Shown piece by piece: positions 9,998 through 20,732 of a stretch of DNA of 64,000 bases. The notes under the pieces were generated by a model, which was not told where the DNA came from, did no database searches, and worked only from the letters and a program-made list of their open reading frames with translations. The stretch lies in the NCBI GenBank assembly GCA_965240325.2, contig OZ251231.1, positions 2,356,001 to 2,420,000 of the forward strand. Direction: 5' to 3'. The stretch comes from Rebecca billardiae RCC1528. Its lineage: Eukaryota > Haptophyta. Every line of letters starts with the position of its first letter. The stretch's first letter is position 1. Both the position numbers and the translations under genes were made by a program.

Positions 9998-11641
9998 CTA
10001 CGACTCGATGATGGGTGCATTCGTCGAGCTCAGCCTGCCGTCGACTGCCGCGGCTGCGAGCTCGTTGGTCACGTCTATCAGCCAGCGGCAGTGCTCGCCC
10101 GTCGTCATGCGCGGGGACTTGAGCACCGCGCCGTCGACGCCGGCTTTCGAGCCTGGATCCGGCGAGAGCGGCGTCGGCGGAGGCGACGACATGATGGCCG
10201 AGTCCCCGACAGCGGCCTCGCGGACGGCGGCGCTGACGGCGGCGGCGCGCTCGCGCGCAGCATCCTCGTCTGCCTGGCGCGAGATGGCGCCGGGCCGCTG
10301 GTCGACCCAGCCGAGGTGCCCGCCCCCGTGCGTGCTTAGGATGACCACGTTCGGCATGCGGTCGTAGACAGCCGCGCGGCCACTTTCGATCCGGCCGCTC
10401 GGGCACAGCCAGTCGTCGTCCGCGTTGAAGAGCACCACCGGCAGCGACGGCGGCAGCTGCGCAAACCACTCGAGCGGCTCGGACGCGTCGATCATCGCCG
10501 CGACCGACTCGAAGCCGTACACGCGGGAGCACGCCTCGTCCCACTCGCCGATGGAGCGCGCGGAGCGCAGCGCCTCGATCGACACCTCCGGCCGCCGCTG
10601 CGCCAGCTTCTCGAGGAACGCGAGGTTGTGCGCGCCCGTCGGGTGATTCGGGTCGAGCATGAAGCGCTGCCACTTGCGCGTGATGAATCGGCCGGTCGCG
10701 CCGCCGAGCGCGAAGTCGGCGGTGCACGCGGTTGCGGCGGACGAGTGGCCGTACGCGTACAGCAGCAGCAGCTCGAGGCGCAGCGCCCGCGACGCGACCC
10801 GGTGGCGCGCCGCCCAGTTCACCACGAGCGCCGAGCCGAACGAGCACGCCACCACGATGATGGGCGCGTGCGGGTAGCGCTCGCGAACGGCCGAGAGCAC
10901 GACGCCTGGGTCGCTCGTCGTGAGGTACGCCGAGCCCGGGAGCTTGTGCGAGTCGAGCGGCAGCCCGTTGAAGCCCGGGTACACCACCAGCGCCGCGCGC
11001 CCGTGGCGGCCGCGCGCCGCAAAATCCTCGAGAAGCGCACCGGCGATCATCGGCATGAAGCCGGTGCGAGCGTCGCAGTTGCCCACGCCGGGAAACCCGA
11101 CCACGATGGGCGCATCGTCGCTTGCCGGTGGGAGCTCGACGCCGCGCACGACGATGGTGAGCCAGTCCACACCGACAGTGCCGCCATCGGGCGCCCTGAA
11201 CAGCTCGCGCTCGACGTGCAGGGTCGGCACGGCTGTCTGCGCGGCGAGCCGCGACGCGCGCTTGCGTCGCCGCATGCTCTCAGTGTCGCCATCAGCGGTG
11301 GCGGTGGTCGAGTTGATGCGGTGGAGCGCGGCGTACAGCACGGTCGTCTGGATGATGGCCGACGACGCCCAACGCGTCGGCGCGTACCGCGAGCTCAGCG
11401 AGGGGCACTCTCGCGCGATCAGCTCGTGCAGCTCGATGGATGCGTCTACAACCGACGACCGGCGGCGAAGGCCGAGGCCGATGGACGAGCGGGGCGGGGC
11501 GCGCCTCGCGAAAAGTCGCGCGATGAAGGCAAGGAGAAAGAGCGTCGCCACGCCCCCGACGCTGACCTCCACCCGCCACTGTGGCGTCACCTCTGGCGGC
11601 GGCGGTGCCCTCGAGGCAGGCCTCAGCCTCGGCAGGCGCAT
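9998..11641 (-). CDS. Alpha/beta hydrolase (ABHD1/3, YheT-like)
   Basis: Single-exon gene of 547 residues. An N-terminal hydrophobic segment (VGGVATLFLLAFIARLFA, about 28-45) should anchor it in a membrane. The hydrolase core contains PIVVGFPGVGNCDARTGFMP (oxyanion region), the nucleophile motif ACSFGSALVVNW at about 264, an acid in FNADDDWLCPSGRIE, and a catalytic-type histidine in STHGGGHLGWVD. This order and the short-HGGH end fit the AB_hydrolase_4 / YheT family, which includes eukaryotic ABHD1-3 phospholipases. The family commonly has G-x-S-x-G; here the first glycine is Ala and the third position is Cys. The C-terminal 90 residues are Ala/Ser/Pro-rich. It is divergent from the RCCR-like gene 137 bp away. 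Confidence 0.8.
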   Translation of the reverse strand: MRLPRLRPASRAPPPPEVTPQWRVEVSVGGVATLFLLAFIARLFARRAPPRSSIGLGLRRRSSVVDASIELHELIARECPSLSSRYAPTRWASSAIIQTTVLYAALHRINSTTATADGDTESMRRRKRASRLAAQTAVPTLHVERELFRAPDGGTVGVDWLTIVVRGVELPPASDDAPIVVGFPGVGNCDARTGFMPMIAGALLEDFAARGRHGRAALVVYPGFNGLPLDSHKLPGSAYLTTSDPGVVLSAVRERYPHAPIIVVACSFGSALVVNWAARHRVASRALRLELLLLYAYGHSSAATACTADFALGGATGRFITRKWQRFMLDPNHPTGAHNLAFLEKLAQRRPEVSIEALRSARSIGEWDEACSRVYGFESVAAMIDASEPLEWFAQLPPSLPVVLFNADDDWLCPSGRIESGRAAVYDRMPNVVILSTHGGGHLGWVDQRPGAISRQADEDAARERAAAVSAAVREAAVGDSAIMSSPPPTPLSPDPGSKAGVDGAVLKSPRMTTGEHCRWLIDVTNELAAAAVDGRLSSTNAPIIES

Positions 11642-11778
11642 CTTGTACCTCGCTCGGCTGCGGACGCTTGCCGACCGTCCGTGATGCTTCGTGGGCGCAA
11701 AATGACGACAGCGGATTGACCGGCCCGGCCGGATCCTGGGCGACTTGGCCGCCGGGGGCGCGAATCGGCTGCTCGCTA

Positions 11779-12630
11779 ATGACGACGCTCGTCGTGACTG
11801 CCGTCGCCGCCGCGATCGGCTTCGCTGGCGCGCCGCGCCATGCTCGGACCACGGTGTCGAGCCGTGTGGCGATGCTAGGCGCTGATGACATCGCCACCGC
11901 CCAGGCAGACAGCCTGTCCAAAATCGAGTCGGGCTTCACCCTCTCCGAGCGGGACTTTGCCGATTCGCTCGACTGCGCCTCCTGGTCGCAGGGTGATTGG
12001 AAGGGCGACATCAAGGGCTGGGCGGGCGAGCCCAAGCTGGGCTGGGTGACGAGCGGCGTCACGCATGGCCCAGGAGGCGCGTGCTCTGCCGAGCTCAGCG
12101 CATGGGTCGCCCCGTCGTACGACTTGCCGCACCTGCTGCAGCGCATCGAGCTCACTGCGGCCGGCGAGCTCGAGCTCACGCTCGACTACATCGCGCGGTA
12201 CGACCTCCCGTCGGACCCGCAGTACCTGCAGGAGTACTACTTCTCGATCGCCGCCTGGCGTGACGAGGTGATCGGCTCGGTCGCCGGGGCCGCGCTCTCG
12301 ACTGCGCAGCCGGACGTGTTCACGCGCTGCATCAGCTCGCCGATGAAGCTCTCGCTCGTCATGCCAGGCACGGACGAGGCCCTTGCGGCAGCGAAGGCGG
12401 CGTGCGTGGCCAACACGGAGCGGTGGGTCGGGTGGTGGGAGGGCGTCGCCGAAGTCAACCGCATGAAGCGCGGAGGCCTCTTCTCGCGCGACACGAAGAT
12501 GCACCGCATGCGCTTCCAGTCGCACTCCGACGGGCTCTCGGCGGCCGGCCTCGACGCGGGGCTTGCTGAGCGCGTCGCGCAGGCGCTTGTCGGCCCGGGC
12601 GACGAGCAATACGTCGGCCAGGCAAGCTGA
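11779..12630 (+). CDS. RCCR-like (bilin reductase superfamily) protein
   Basis: Single-exon gene of 283 residues from ATG 11779. The N-terminus (MTTLVVTAVAAAIGFAGAP) is hydrophobic and could be part of an organelle presequence. The mature region includes APSYDLPHLLQRIEL, a beta-rich stretch LELTLDYIARYDLPSDPQYL followed by QEYYF, and ISSPMKLSLVMPG. This order resembles red chlorophyll catabolite reductase, where the L-DLPPRKDLV and P-YL--FY blocks precede an SP-A segment. RCCR opens chlorophyll breakdown intermediates using ferredoxin in plastids. Similarity is by eye and modest, so a distant member of the ferredoxin-dependent bilin reductase superfamily or an unrelated plastid protein remains possible. 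Confidence 0.5.
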   Translation: MTTLVVTAVAAAIGFAGAPRHARTTVSSRVAMLGADDIATAQADSLSKIESGFTLSERDFADSLDCASWSQGDWKGDIKGWAGEPKLGWVTSGVTHGPGGACSAELSAWVAPSYDLPHLLQRIELTAAGELELTLDYIARYDLPSDPQYLQEYYFSIAAWRDEVIGSVAGAALSTAQPDVFTRCISSPMKLSLVMPGTDEALAAAKAACVANTERWVGWWEGVAEVNRMKRGGLFSRDTKMHRMRFQSHSDGLSAAGLDAGLAERVAQALVGPGDEQYVGQAS

Positions 12631-14171
12631 GGAGGCACCGATGCGAGTGGGGCCAGCTGGCGTCACGCGCACCTGCTTCGGTTGTGCTGATATCGACTGG
12701 CGTCGACTCTGGAGTGAGCCGGGGTCTCACGCCATCGGCATCGCGTCTTCGCCCGTTACATGGCTCATCAGGCAGGCTGCACTGTCCGTCTGTCGTAGAA
12801 TTTGACTGCTAGCTGCCCGAATCATTCCGGAAGCAGATTATATATTTATAATTACAACAATATTATTCGCGGTTAGTATTAATAGTATTATAATAATACA
12901 TTATCATTATATATATAATGAATAAATAAAGTAATACTGCATGATGAGACTACTGAGCGCTATTATAAATATAATTGAAATTCTGCTGCCGTGTGAGCCG
13001 TGCCGCAGTCAAACTAGTTACGGTACGTACGGTCCGTGATGACGTGACGACGATATGTGCTGCCTCGTCACGACGTCTGATCCGATCATCAGATTGCACC
13101 CTCAGATGTCGCATGCTGGCGCTGCAGTTACCATCGCATCAGACAGCTCGGGCCGTCGCACCTAGACTCGCCAACTGACAGTAGTATACTCGTGATGTGA
13201 CGCGGCCGGCTCCGGTCACTGTCCGGGACGTCCAGCAGGGGTGCATTCAGACTCTCTGGGGGGGTCTGGGGGGGGCTCTCCCCAGCCGATCGAAGGACCA
13301 AATACGCCTCAATAAGGCCCCAACTCGCCAGAATTCGCATAGCAGACCGTGTTCGCTGGTGTTGGCTGAGGGCTGCGTCGTGCGGCGTCGGCTCTGCGCC
13401 GGGCGGCCATGACGCATTACACACAGCCCCGATATCGGCGCCTCCCTCGCGAGTCAAGACGTAGCGCAGTGCAGGATCGAGCAACGCATTGACCGCTGCG
13501 GCGCACCGCGCAGGCCACGCCGCACCTCAGCACTCGCGAACAAGCTCTGAGCCAGCCAGCTGTGGCAGTCCTCTGAGGAGCTGCAGCCAAGCACGAGCTC
13601 GTGCGCATACCCGTGGCACCACGAGCTGACGGCGCGGCCCGGGGCGCGAGCAGCTAGAAGCCGACAAGCTCATGCGCACGCCCGCACCGCCGCGAGGTGT
13701 GGCCGCCGGCGCGAGCAGCTCGACGCGGATAGCGCGCAGCTTGCTCGAGTCGACGAGCAGCTTCTCGCCCATCGGTGACTCTCAGTGCACGAAGGTGCAC
13801 CCGGGGCGCGAGCGCGACAGGGTGCCGCGGCCAACCAGCGGATGCGCCCGGATCAAGGCCTCCAAGGCGTCTCGTCTCCTCGCCCGCTCGGCGGAGCTCC
13901 ATCGTGCGAGAGACCGGTCCGGGAGCCCCAAAAAAAGTTCAGCACGATGGAGTCCTCCGTGTTCGACTGTGACGACGCGTTCAAGGACAAAGAAACATAC
14001 GAAATCGTCTGCGGCTTCGGTTTTGAACCTGCGGCTTCGTCCGCCGCCCCGGAGATCTTTCGATTGGTACCCTCATCGCTCCCTGGCTCCCAGGGGTTCG
14101 TCTAAATGCACCCCCCCCATAGGGTCAGTGGACGTCCCTGACTGTGGCTGGAGCCGGCCCGGCGCAGCCAG
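12631..14171. other. Gene-poor gap with AT-rich block
   Basis: 1.5 kb between convergent genes. 12830-12975 is strongly AT-rich with TA-type microsatellite. 13250-13275 is a G-rich run. A 52-codon open frame starts at ATG 13947 and ends at 14105 (MESSVFDCDDAFKDKETYEI at its start); its composition looks protein-like, but there is no recognisable family and it may be a relic or chance frame. Confidence 0.4.
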
Positions 14172-15293
14172 TCACTCGCGAGGCACAACCTCCTCATCCC
14201 AGCGCGGATCCCCGGTCTCGAGCACGACGACGCGCTCACCCGTGGAGATCGAGCCCGTGCACGCGAACGGAACGAGGTTCTGCCCAAAGTAGTAGTTGTC
14301 GCCAAACTTGCGGAAGGTGGCCAGGGTAGCGAGCGGCTCTGGCAAGCCTGCCCCGGCGCCGGTCGTGCCCGGGCGTGCGCTGGCGCGTTCGCCGCTGAGC
14401 TGATCGACAGTCGGGATCTTGCATCGGCCGCACCCCTTCACGCCGGCGAACTCGACCTCGCCAATGCGCACGCGCTTCCACGTGTCCTCCTCGAACGGCT
14501 CGCGCGTGCGCACGACCACGTTGGCCCGGAAGCGGTCGGCGGGCACTGCGTGCTCGCCGGCCGAGCGCAGCCGGCGGTTGAGCTCGGCCAGGGAGGCCGT
14601 GCCAACGAGGAGCAGCGGGTACCCGTCGCCGAAGGCGACCTGTGCTGGCTTGCCACCCGGCCGCTGCACTGCGTGGGGCACGTAGCGGGTGTTTACGTCG
14701 CGCTCGAAGCGCGGCCCTGTCCAGCACAGCCGGGCACCCCGAGTGCGCAGCCACCACGAGAGCCAGCCCTCGATGTCCTTGCCTCCGACGGCGTATGCGC
14801 ACGGCGTGTCGGACCAGATGCCGACGCGTACGGAGGCGAGGTCGCGCGCATCCTTGGGGACGAGGAAGACGATGGAGCGTGGCGGTGCAAGGGGCCACGC
14901 GCCCCACGCCTCGCGCCAGCCCGGGGCGCCCCGCCAACTCAGCGTGAGCTGCAGGCAGTCGGCGGCATCGGCTACGTCGACATCGAGGAGTGCCATGCGC
15001 GGCTGCTGACGCTGCGTCAGGAAGCGTGCCTCACCGGCGGCATCGCGATACACCATGAAGCGCCGGTCGCCGACCAATCCCCACTCGTCAACGGCCGCTG
15101 AGCTCACCTGCTGGCCGGCGCACGACTTTATGGGATACACGTGCATTGACTCGACGACACGCGCGCCGTCGTCAGCCGCAAGAGGCAGGTCCACGGCGGC
15201 TCGCGGAGGGGCCACTGCGCGGCGACGCCAGCGGATCACCCACAGGGCGACGGCAGCGCCCGCACCCGCCACGAGGGCTATGCGGTGAGCCAT
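14172..15293 (-). CDS. MOSC-domain protein, mARC-like molybdenum enzyme
   Basis: Single-exon gene of 373 residues. It starts with a short N-terminal membrane segment (IALVAGAGAAVALWVIRW), as in mitochondrial amidoxime-reducing component (mARC), which is anchored in the outer membrane. The MOSC N-terminal barrel follows: HVYPIKSCAGQQVS, GLVGDRRFMV and FLTQRQQPRMALL, all close to mARC. The MOSC domain proper has PADRFRANVVV and, near residue 285-295, FAGVKGCGRCKIPTVDQ; the second Cys of CGRC is the conserved molybdenum ligand. The C-terminus FRKFGDNYYFGQNLVPFA also matches the family. mARC proteins reduce N-hydroxylated substrates with electrons from cytochrome b5 and its reductase. Length agrees with family (about 330-350 plus presequence). 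Confidence 0.88.
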   Translation of the reverse strand: MAHRIALVAGAGAAVALWVIRWRRRAVAPPRAAVDLPLAADDGARVVESMHVYPIKSCAGQQVSSAAVDEWGLVGDRRFMVYRDAAGEARFLTQRQQPRMALLDVDVADAADCLQLTLSWRGAPGWREAWGAWPLAPPRSIVFLVPKDARDLASVRVGIWSDTPCAYAVGGKDIEGWLSWWLRTRGARLCWTGPRFERDVNTRYVPHAVQRPGGKPAQVAFGDGYPLLLVGTASLAELNRRLRSAGEHAVPADRFRANVVVRTREPFEEDTWKRVRIGEVEFAGVKGCGRCKIPTVDQLSGERASARPGTTGAGAGLPEPLATLATFRKFGDNYYFGQNLVPFACTGSISTGERVVVLETGDPRWDEEVVPRE

Positions 15294-15724
15294 GTGGTCG
15301 TCGCGCGCGGACAGAAACTAGAAAGACGATGGCCGCGCGCCTTGCTCGCACCGCCAACCAACGGCGCGATGGCGAATCGGTGACTGCCTCTAATAATACA
15401 GCTAATTTATTGTACGTACAATACAGTGTAGTTAGTAAGTGCCTGACGAACGTGTTCTTGCGACTTGCGTGGCCCCAGACTACTATTGTACGGAACACGG
15501 GGATCACGCGGCGCGGGTATTCGGGGTCATGGGACTGGGGACTCGACTCCAAACTGGCATAGTAGACTGTGCGCGCATGCGATTGCGGCGTCGGGCGGCT
15601 CGGGCCTCCGCGACCGTGAGCGGTGAGAGAGTCACGGAGAGTGACGCAGAAATGCCAGAATCACCCGCCGATTCGGACAACTCCCGGCTGCGCCAGGCTG
15701 AGGCGGCGATGCCGCCAGTCGATG
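15294..15724. other. Intergenic, nothing recognised
   Basis: 430 bp between the start of the MOSC gene and the 3' end of the Mpv17 gene. It contains a TA-rich patch at 15390-15440, possibly the MOSC promoter. No other feature seen. Confidence 0.45.
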
Positions 15725-16606
15725 TCAGCGGTGGTGGATAGCCTCAGCCTGCTGCTCGCCGACACCGGTGTCGACGGAATGCGCGTGCTGCAGCGAGAGC
15801 AGGGCGGCGAAGATGACATCGACGCCGTCCATAAATAGGACGCGGTGCCCGTTGGGCACAAACAGGTAGTTGAAGATCGCGACCGCGGGCAGGATGCGCC
15901 ATCCCGTGAGCTGCATCGACCAGAGCTCGTCCACCATGGAGCTCGCCATCTCCCCGGCCGTGTCGAGGATCGTCTCGGCCGAGATGGCGCCCGCCGTGGC
16001 CAGCCCGTGCGCGCCGCCGCCGAGCAGCGTGAGCGACAGAACGTAAGCGCTGTTGTCCAAGAAGAGGAAAATGGTGTTGTCAAGCAGCACCTTTGCGGGC
16101 ACGTCGAGCGAGTCGTGCGCGGCGACCCACTCGTAATAAAAGTACGTCAGCGGGCCGAGGAAGAGGCAGCCCGCCGCGAATGCGCGGACGAGGCGCATGC
16201 CGCTCACGCTGCGCAGCGCAGCGCCGAGCTCGGACATGGAGCTGTCGCGCGCCCCCACTGCGCCGTCTTCCTGGCCACGACGGCGCATGCGCTCGACGGT
16301 CTGCGCGGCGAGATCGCCGAGGAAGAACGTCAGCCCCGTCACCAGCGCATTCGTTTCTAGTGGCGCGACGCTGAGCTCGTGCTCAAAAGCCGTTGCCAGT
16401 GACTGCACGCCAGTTGCGAGCACGTCAACGCCCGCGCGGACCTCCGCGCGCGCCGGCGCGTCGCGGCGCACGGGCAGCGAGCGCGGCGAGGATGTGCGCG
16501 AGATCGGGACCGGCCGATTGAACGCGAGCGCCTGCGGCATTCTCGAGCATGCCAACGCGACGACGAGCAGCGTCCACAAGGGGTGTGTCGCCCAACGCCT
16601 GGACAT
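15725..16606 (-). CDS. Mpv17/PMP22-family membrane protein with plastid-type presequence
   Basis: 293 residues from ATG 16606; the frame is open to another ATG at 16735, which would give 336 residues. I prefer 16606 because the protein then begins MSRRWATHPLWTLLVVALAC and reaches MPQALAFNRP, a signal peptide followed by A-F, as in bipartite presequences of secondary plastids. The Mpv17 domain occupies about 60-285: TNALVTGLTFFLGDLAAQTV, RLVRAFAAGCLFLGPLTYFY YEW, and near the end WRILPAVAIFNYLFVPNGHR-VLF, the family signature W-x-W-P. Four membrane helices are expected. Mpv17 relatives sit in inner mitochondrial, peroxisomal or plastid membranes and may form channels. Divergent from the large fusion enzyme 446 bp away. 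Confidence 0.8.
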   Translation of the reverse strand: MSRRWATHPLWTLLVVALACSRMPQALAFNRPVPISRTSSPRSLPVRRDAPARAEVRAGVDVLATGVQSLATAFEHELSVAPLETNALVTGLTFFLGDLAAQTVERMRRRGQEDGAVGARDSSMSELGAALRSVSGMRLVRAFAAGCLFLGPLTYFYYEWVAAHDSLDVPAKVLLDNTIFLFLDNSAYVLSLTLLGGGAHGLATAGAISAETILDTAGEMASSMVDELWSMQLTGWRILPAVAIFNYLFVPNGHRVLFMDGVDVIFAALLSLQHAHSVDTGVGEQQAEAIHHR

Positions 16607-17052
16607 CGGCTTTGAGTCGGCGGCCGCGAGCCGCGCTGCGGCCGACGAGATTGTGAGTTGACAGAGTGCGAATTGAAATGGGGCGCGGCGCTTCACTGAT
16701 TGTTGATTATGTGGGGCCGCGGGAGCGCTCCCCATTGGCCATCAGCAGCCCATAATCATTGATTGGTTGTCGTCTCTTATTCGTCTGGTTCAGGTTATGG
16801 TTACGCCGTTGCGGCGCATGTGTATCACGGCACACACATGAAACGACATCACCATACAGGATAGAAAAACGGTTGTGATACTTCGGCCTTCTACCTATAC
16901 CGCAACGGTTCAGGCTCAGGCAAGTGATGCTGACGAAACACAGGCCTATCTGGATTTTGGTGATTTTCTCGGATTTTGGAACTCGCGCGGTCTTTTTTTT
17001 TCCCGGTTTGCAAACCGCGGCGGCCTCCACCCGCTGCGAGCCTTGTACGGCG
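16607..17052. promoter_or_regulatory. Shared upstream region of two divergent genes
   Basis: About 450 bp between the Mpv17 and PhyH-AKR start codons, AT-richer than flanking genes. Probably carries both promoters; no defined motif was recognised. Confidence 0.35.
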
Positions 17053-20000
17053 ATGTCGTCGCCGCGGCGACGCGGCGCGTTCCCGCTCATCGCCGTCGTG
17101 CTGGTGGGCGCCCTCTCGCGAGGCGCCGCGGCCACCGAGGCTGATACGCTCTCTCCCCTTGAGCGCACCTACGGGCAGGCGGCGGCCGCGTTCAACTCGG
17201 GCGACTTTGTGAGCGCCGCCTCTCTGTTCGAGCAGGCCTTGCGCATGCTGCCAGCTGAGAAGGAGCACCTGCGCGCGGGCATCGAGGGCGTCGCCGCCAA
17301 GGCGCGAGCCCATGTCGCGCATCTACCGCCGGCCGAGCCGCATCCTCTCGCCAGCGCGCCCGAGCCGCCCCCCGAGCCGCCGCAGACGCGCACGAGCGCC
17401 TGCGCGGCCGCCGACTCGGCATGCGCAGCGGATGGCGCGCCGCCGCTGCACGACGTGCTCGAGGCGTGCGTCGACGCGGGCGAGCCCTCGGGCGCCGATG
17501 CCACGGTCCATTCGGAAGTCACGCTGGGTATCTGCGCCGTCGCCACCTCGGGCACGAACGCGCAGCTTTACGACTGGGCGCATGCGCTGCTCTGTGCGGG
17601 CGCGGCGCGCATCGAGCTGCTCGACGCGCGCACGGCGTCAGCCGTGGAGCGCGACACGCTCGCGTGGGCGTTTGAGCCACTGCTTGCCGACGGGAAGCTC
17701 GTCCTCACGAATGCGACGGCGGGCGACGAGCTGCCTGACGGCGTCCCGGGCTGCGCGCCCGCACCTGCGTCTGCGCCGCACGCGCGGTGGGCGTTTGCCG
17801 GCGCAGGCGGCGCGGGTGCGCGCGAGGACGCCCGCTGGCTGCTCACGCGCGCGGAGGAGGGCCTGTGCTCCGAGGACGAGGAGCGCGCGCGCGGCTTCTG
17901 GCGCGCGTGCACCGCGCGCAACGCCGACCTGCGCTGGGTCGCGCACGCGCGCGCGCCGCACGAGCTGCTGCTGCCGGCAGCGAGGCTGGCGCCGGCCGGC
18001 GCGGCGGGGCCGCCACGTCCGGGGACGCCGATCGGCGCGGCGATCGAGGCACACGCGCGCGCGCTGTGCGCCAGCGGGCTCGGCGATGTGCGGCATGGGC
18101 CGACCTCGCGCCCGCACGCCACGAGCGTGCGCCTGCCCCTCATCTCGCTGGCTGAGTATGGCGGCGCGCGCGCCGACGCGGCGCGCGACGCCGCGGCCGC
18201 GGCCCCTCACGCGCCGCCGCGCCCACTGCTCGCCACGCACGTGCACCGCGCGCGAGAGTGGGGCCGCTGCGCGGTGGGCGGGGGCGCGACGTGCGCGTCT
18301 GAGCTCGAGACGATGCTCGTCGTGCGCCCGGGCGCGTGGTGCGCCGGCGCGCCGCGCGGGCTCAGCCTGGCCCTCGACCCGCGCGCTGCCGAGCCGCCCG
18401 CTGCGGCGCCCGCATCCGAGGGCGGCCGTGCAGCGGGCGCGGTGCCGGACGCGCCGCCGCCGCTCCGCGCGCTGCGGCTCGTGCCGAGCGCGGCGAGCGG
18501 CGAGGCCCACGACGAGGGCGGCCCCGACGCAGACCCCGCGCGCGACGTGACCGACTGGTGGGGCCGACACCACCTGATGGCGTGCGACGCGCACGACCTC
18601 CACTTGCGCGCCGCAGGCGGCGAGGGCGCGGGCGCGGGCGGCGCCGAGCCAGCCGGCGGCGCGCCGCCGCCGCAGCCCGCGTGGGTGGAGGATGCGCTGG
18701 GGCGCATCGTGCACGGCGACGGCCTCTTCGTGCTGAAGGACGTCGGCTCTCGCGCGCAGCTCTCCGAGCTGCGCACCGCCTTCCTCCGCCACATCCCGCC
18801 CGAGCGGCACCACCGGCGCACGCAGGGCTTTGTGAACCACATGTGCCAGACGGTGCACGGCGTGGCCGTCTCGCCAGGGAACGACCCGCGCTGCGAGCCG
18901 ATGGACGCGCGCTTCTTCGCGCTCGCGCACGAGCCGCGCGTGCTCGCGCTCGCGCGCGCGCTGCTCGGGCCCGACTGCATCCTGCACAACGCCGGCGTCT
19001 CCCTCGTCGGCGACGGCAGTCCGGCCAGCGCGATCGGCGCGCACCAGGACCAGCCGCTGCCGACCGACAAGACGGCCATCTGGGGCGGGCGCGTGCCGCC
19101 GCCCTCGCACCCGCTCGCGCTGCAGGCGATCTGGCCGCTTGACGAGTTCGAGTACGAGAACGGCGCGACGTTCGTGATGCCGCGCACGCACCACCGCCCC
19201 GAGCGCCTCGACGCCTGGCTGCACAACGCCACCGACGTCGTGCGCTCGGGCCTCTTCCCTGTGCGCTTCCTGACGGGCGGCGTGGGCGATGTTGGCTTTC
19301 TGCTCGGCACCGCGTGGCACGGCGCGTCGAGCCACGTGCGGGCGCGGCGCGAGGTGGGCGGGAGGCCGCGGCTCGCGCTGCTGTACGAGTACGCGCCGTC
19401 GTTCGTCGCCGCGCAGCACCGCTACCCGCCCCAGCTCGTCGCGCGCCTCGTGCCGCCCGCGCAGCGCGCGCTCTTCCCGCAACTCGACATGCCAGAGGCG
19501 GTGGCGCGCGACGAGGTGGCCGCGGCGGCCGCGGGCGCGGGCGGCGAGTGCGCGGACGGCGGGCTCGAGTACGTGTCGGTGTGGCAGTGGCCCGCAGCGA
19601 TGCGCGAGCGCCCGCACTGCGCGCGCCTCTCCACCCGCGTCGTGCTGCGCGGCGGCCGCGTCGCCATGCCCGTCTTCGGCCTCGGCACCGGCTCGCCGGA
19701 CGACGAGCCGGCCGTGATCGGCGCGGCCGTGCGCGCGGGCTACCGGCTGATCGACACGGGGCAGCTGTACGGCAACGAGCACATCGTGCGCGAGGGCGTG
19801 CGGCTGAGCGGCGTGCACCGGGAGGCCATCTTCCTCGCCTCGAAGGCGGGCGAGTGGTGCCCCGGCTGGTTCCCCACGCCGCGCGAGACGCTCGCGCGCG
19901 CCGTGTGCATCGGCGGCTACGAGCGCACGCGCGAGGCGGTGCGCGCCTCCCTCGCCAAGCTGGGCACCGAGTACGTCGACCTGTACCTGCTGCACTGGCC

Positions 20001-20732
20001 GATGGGGCTGGACGCGCGGCGCGAGCCGCCCGAGGACGACGAGCGCTCGCCGCTGCGCCTCGACGACCCCGCGCACCGCGACGCGCGGCTCGGAGCGTGG
20101 CGCGCGCTCGTCGAGCTGCAGCGCGAGGGCGCGCTGCGCGCCATCGGCGTCTCCAACTGGTCCGAGCGTCAGATGGAGGAGGCGCGCGCGCACACGGGCG
20201 TGCTGCCGGCCGTGCTGCAGATGGAGATGCACCCGCTGCTGCAGCGGCCGCAGCTGCGCGCCTTCTGCGAGCGCAACGGGATCCTCGTGCAGGTGCCGTG
20301 CGCCGCGCGCCCGCCCGAACGCCCGCGCGCGCCACACCACCGCGCGCGGCGCGCCCGGCACTCGCGCGCCCACTCGGCCTGGCTCGACACGCGCACCACC
20401 CGCGCGCCGCGGCACCGCAGGCGTACGGCAACCACCACGAGCGCGTGCGCGAGCTGCCGCTGCTCAAGCAGCTCGCCGCGTCGAGCGCGCACCTCGCCTC
20501 GCTCTCGCCTGAGCCGGTCGGCCTCCTCTCAATGCGCTGGGCGCTGCACTCGGCCGCCGCCATCCTGCCGCGCTCGCGCAAGCCGGCGTACATCGAGGCG
20601 AACAAGCACGTGTTCTGGCCCGGCTTCCGCCAGCTGCTCAGCGCCGAGGCGATGGAGCAGATCGTGGCGCTCGATGCCAACACGAGCCTGTACGGCGCTC
20701 ACCACCTCTTCGTCACCGACGCCATCCTGTGA
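17053..20732 (+). CDS. Three-domain enzyme: GT92-like, PhyH dioxygenase and aldo-keto reductase
   Basis: Two exons (17053-20292, 20421-20732) with a 128-nt GT-AG intron give 1183 residues. A signal peptide (PLIAVVLVGALSRGAAA) is followed by a TPR-like helix pair (about 36-70). Residues 150-430 resemble family-92 glycosyltransferases: LGICAVATSGTNAQLYDWAH, then a RWVAHARAPHELL block and a late THVHRA. A phytanoyl-CoA-dioxygenase-like domain (about 545-800) has the 2-oxoglutarate/Fe ligands H664, D666 and H756 (AHQDQ, AWHGASSH) and RPRLALLYEY. An aldo-keto reductase domain (about 870-1183) has all four catalytic residues: D901, Y906, K931, H981, plus IGVSNWSE. The intron junction restores ILVQ-AYGNHHERV. 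The signal peptide implies secretory-pathway processing of a sugar or glycan (inference). Very GC-rich throughout. Confidence 0.75.

Noticed and set aside
13947-14105. 52-codon open frame MESSVFDCDDAF...
   Set aside because: Composition is protein-like but it is short, isolated and without similarity; mentioned in the gap entry only.
16607-16735. Extended N-terminus of the Mpv17 protein from ATG 16735
   Set aside because: Would place the signal-type segment 43 residues inside the protein; kept as an alternative only.
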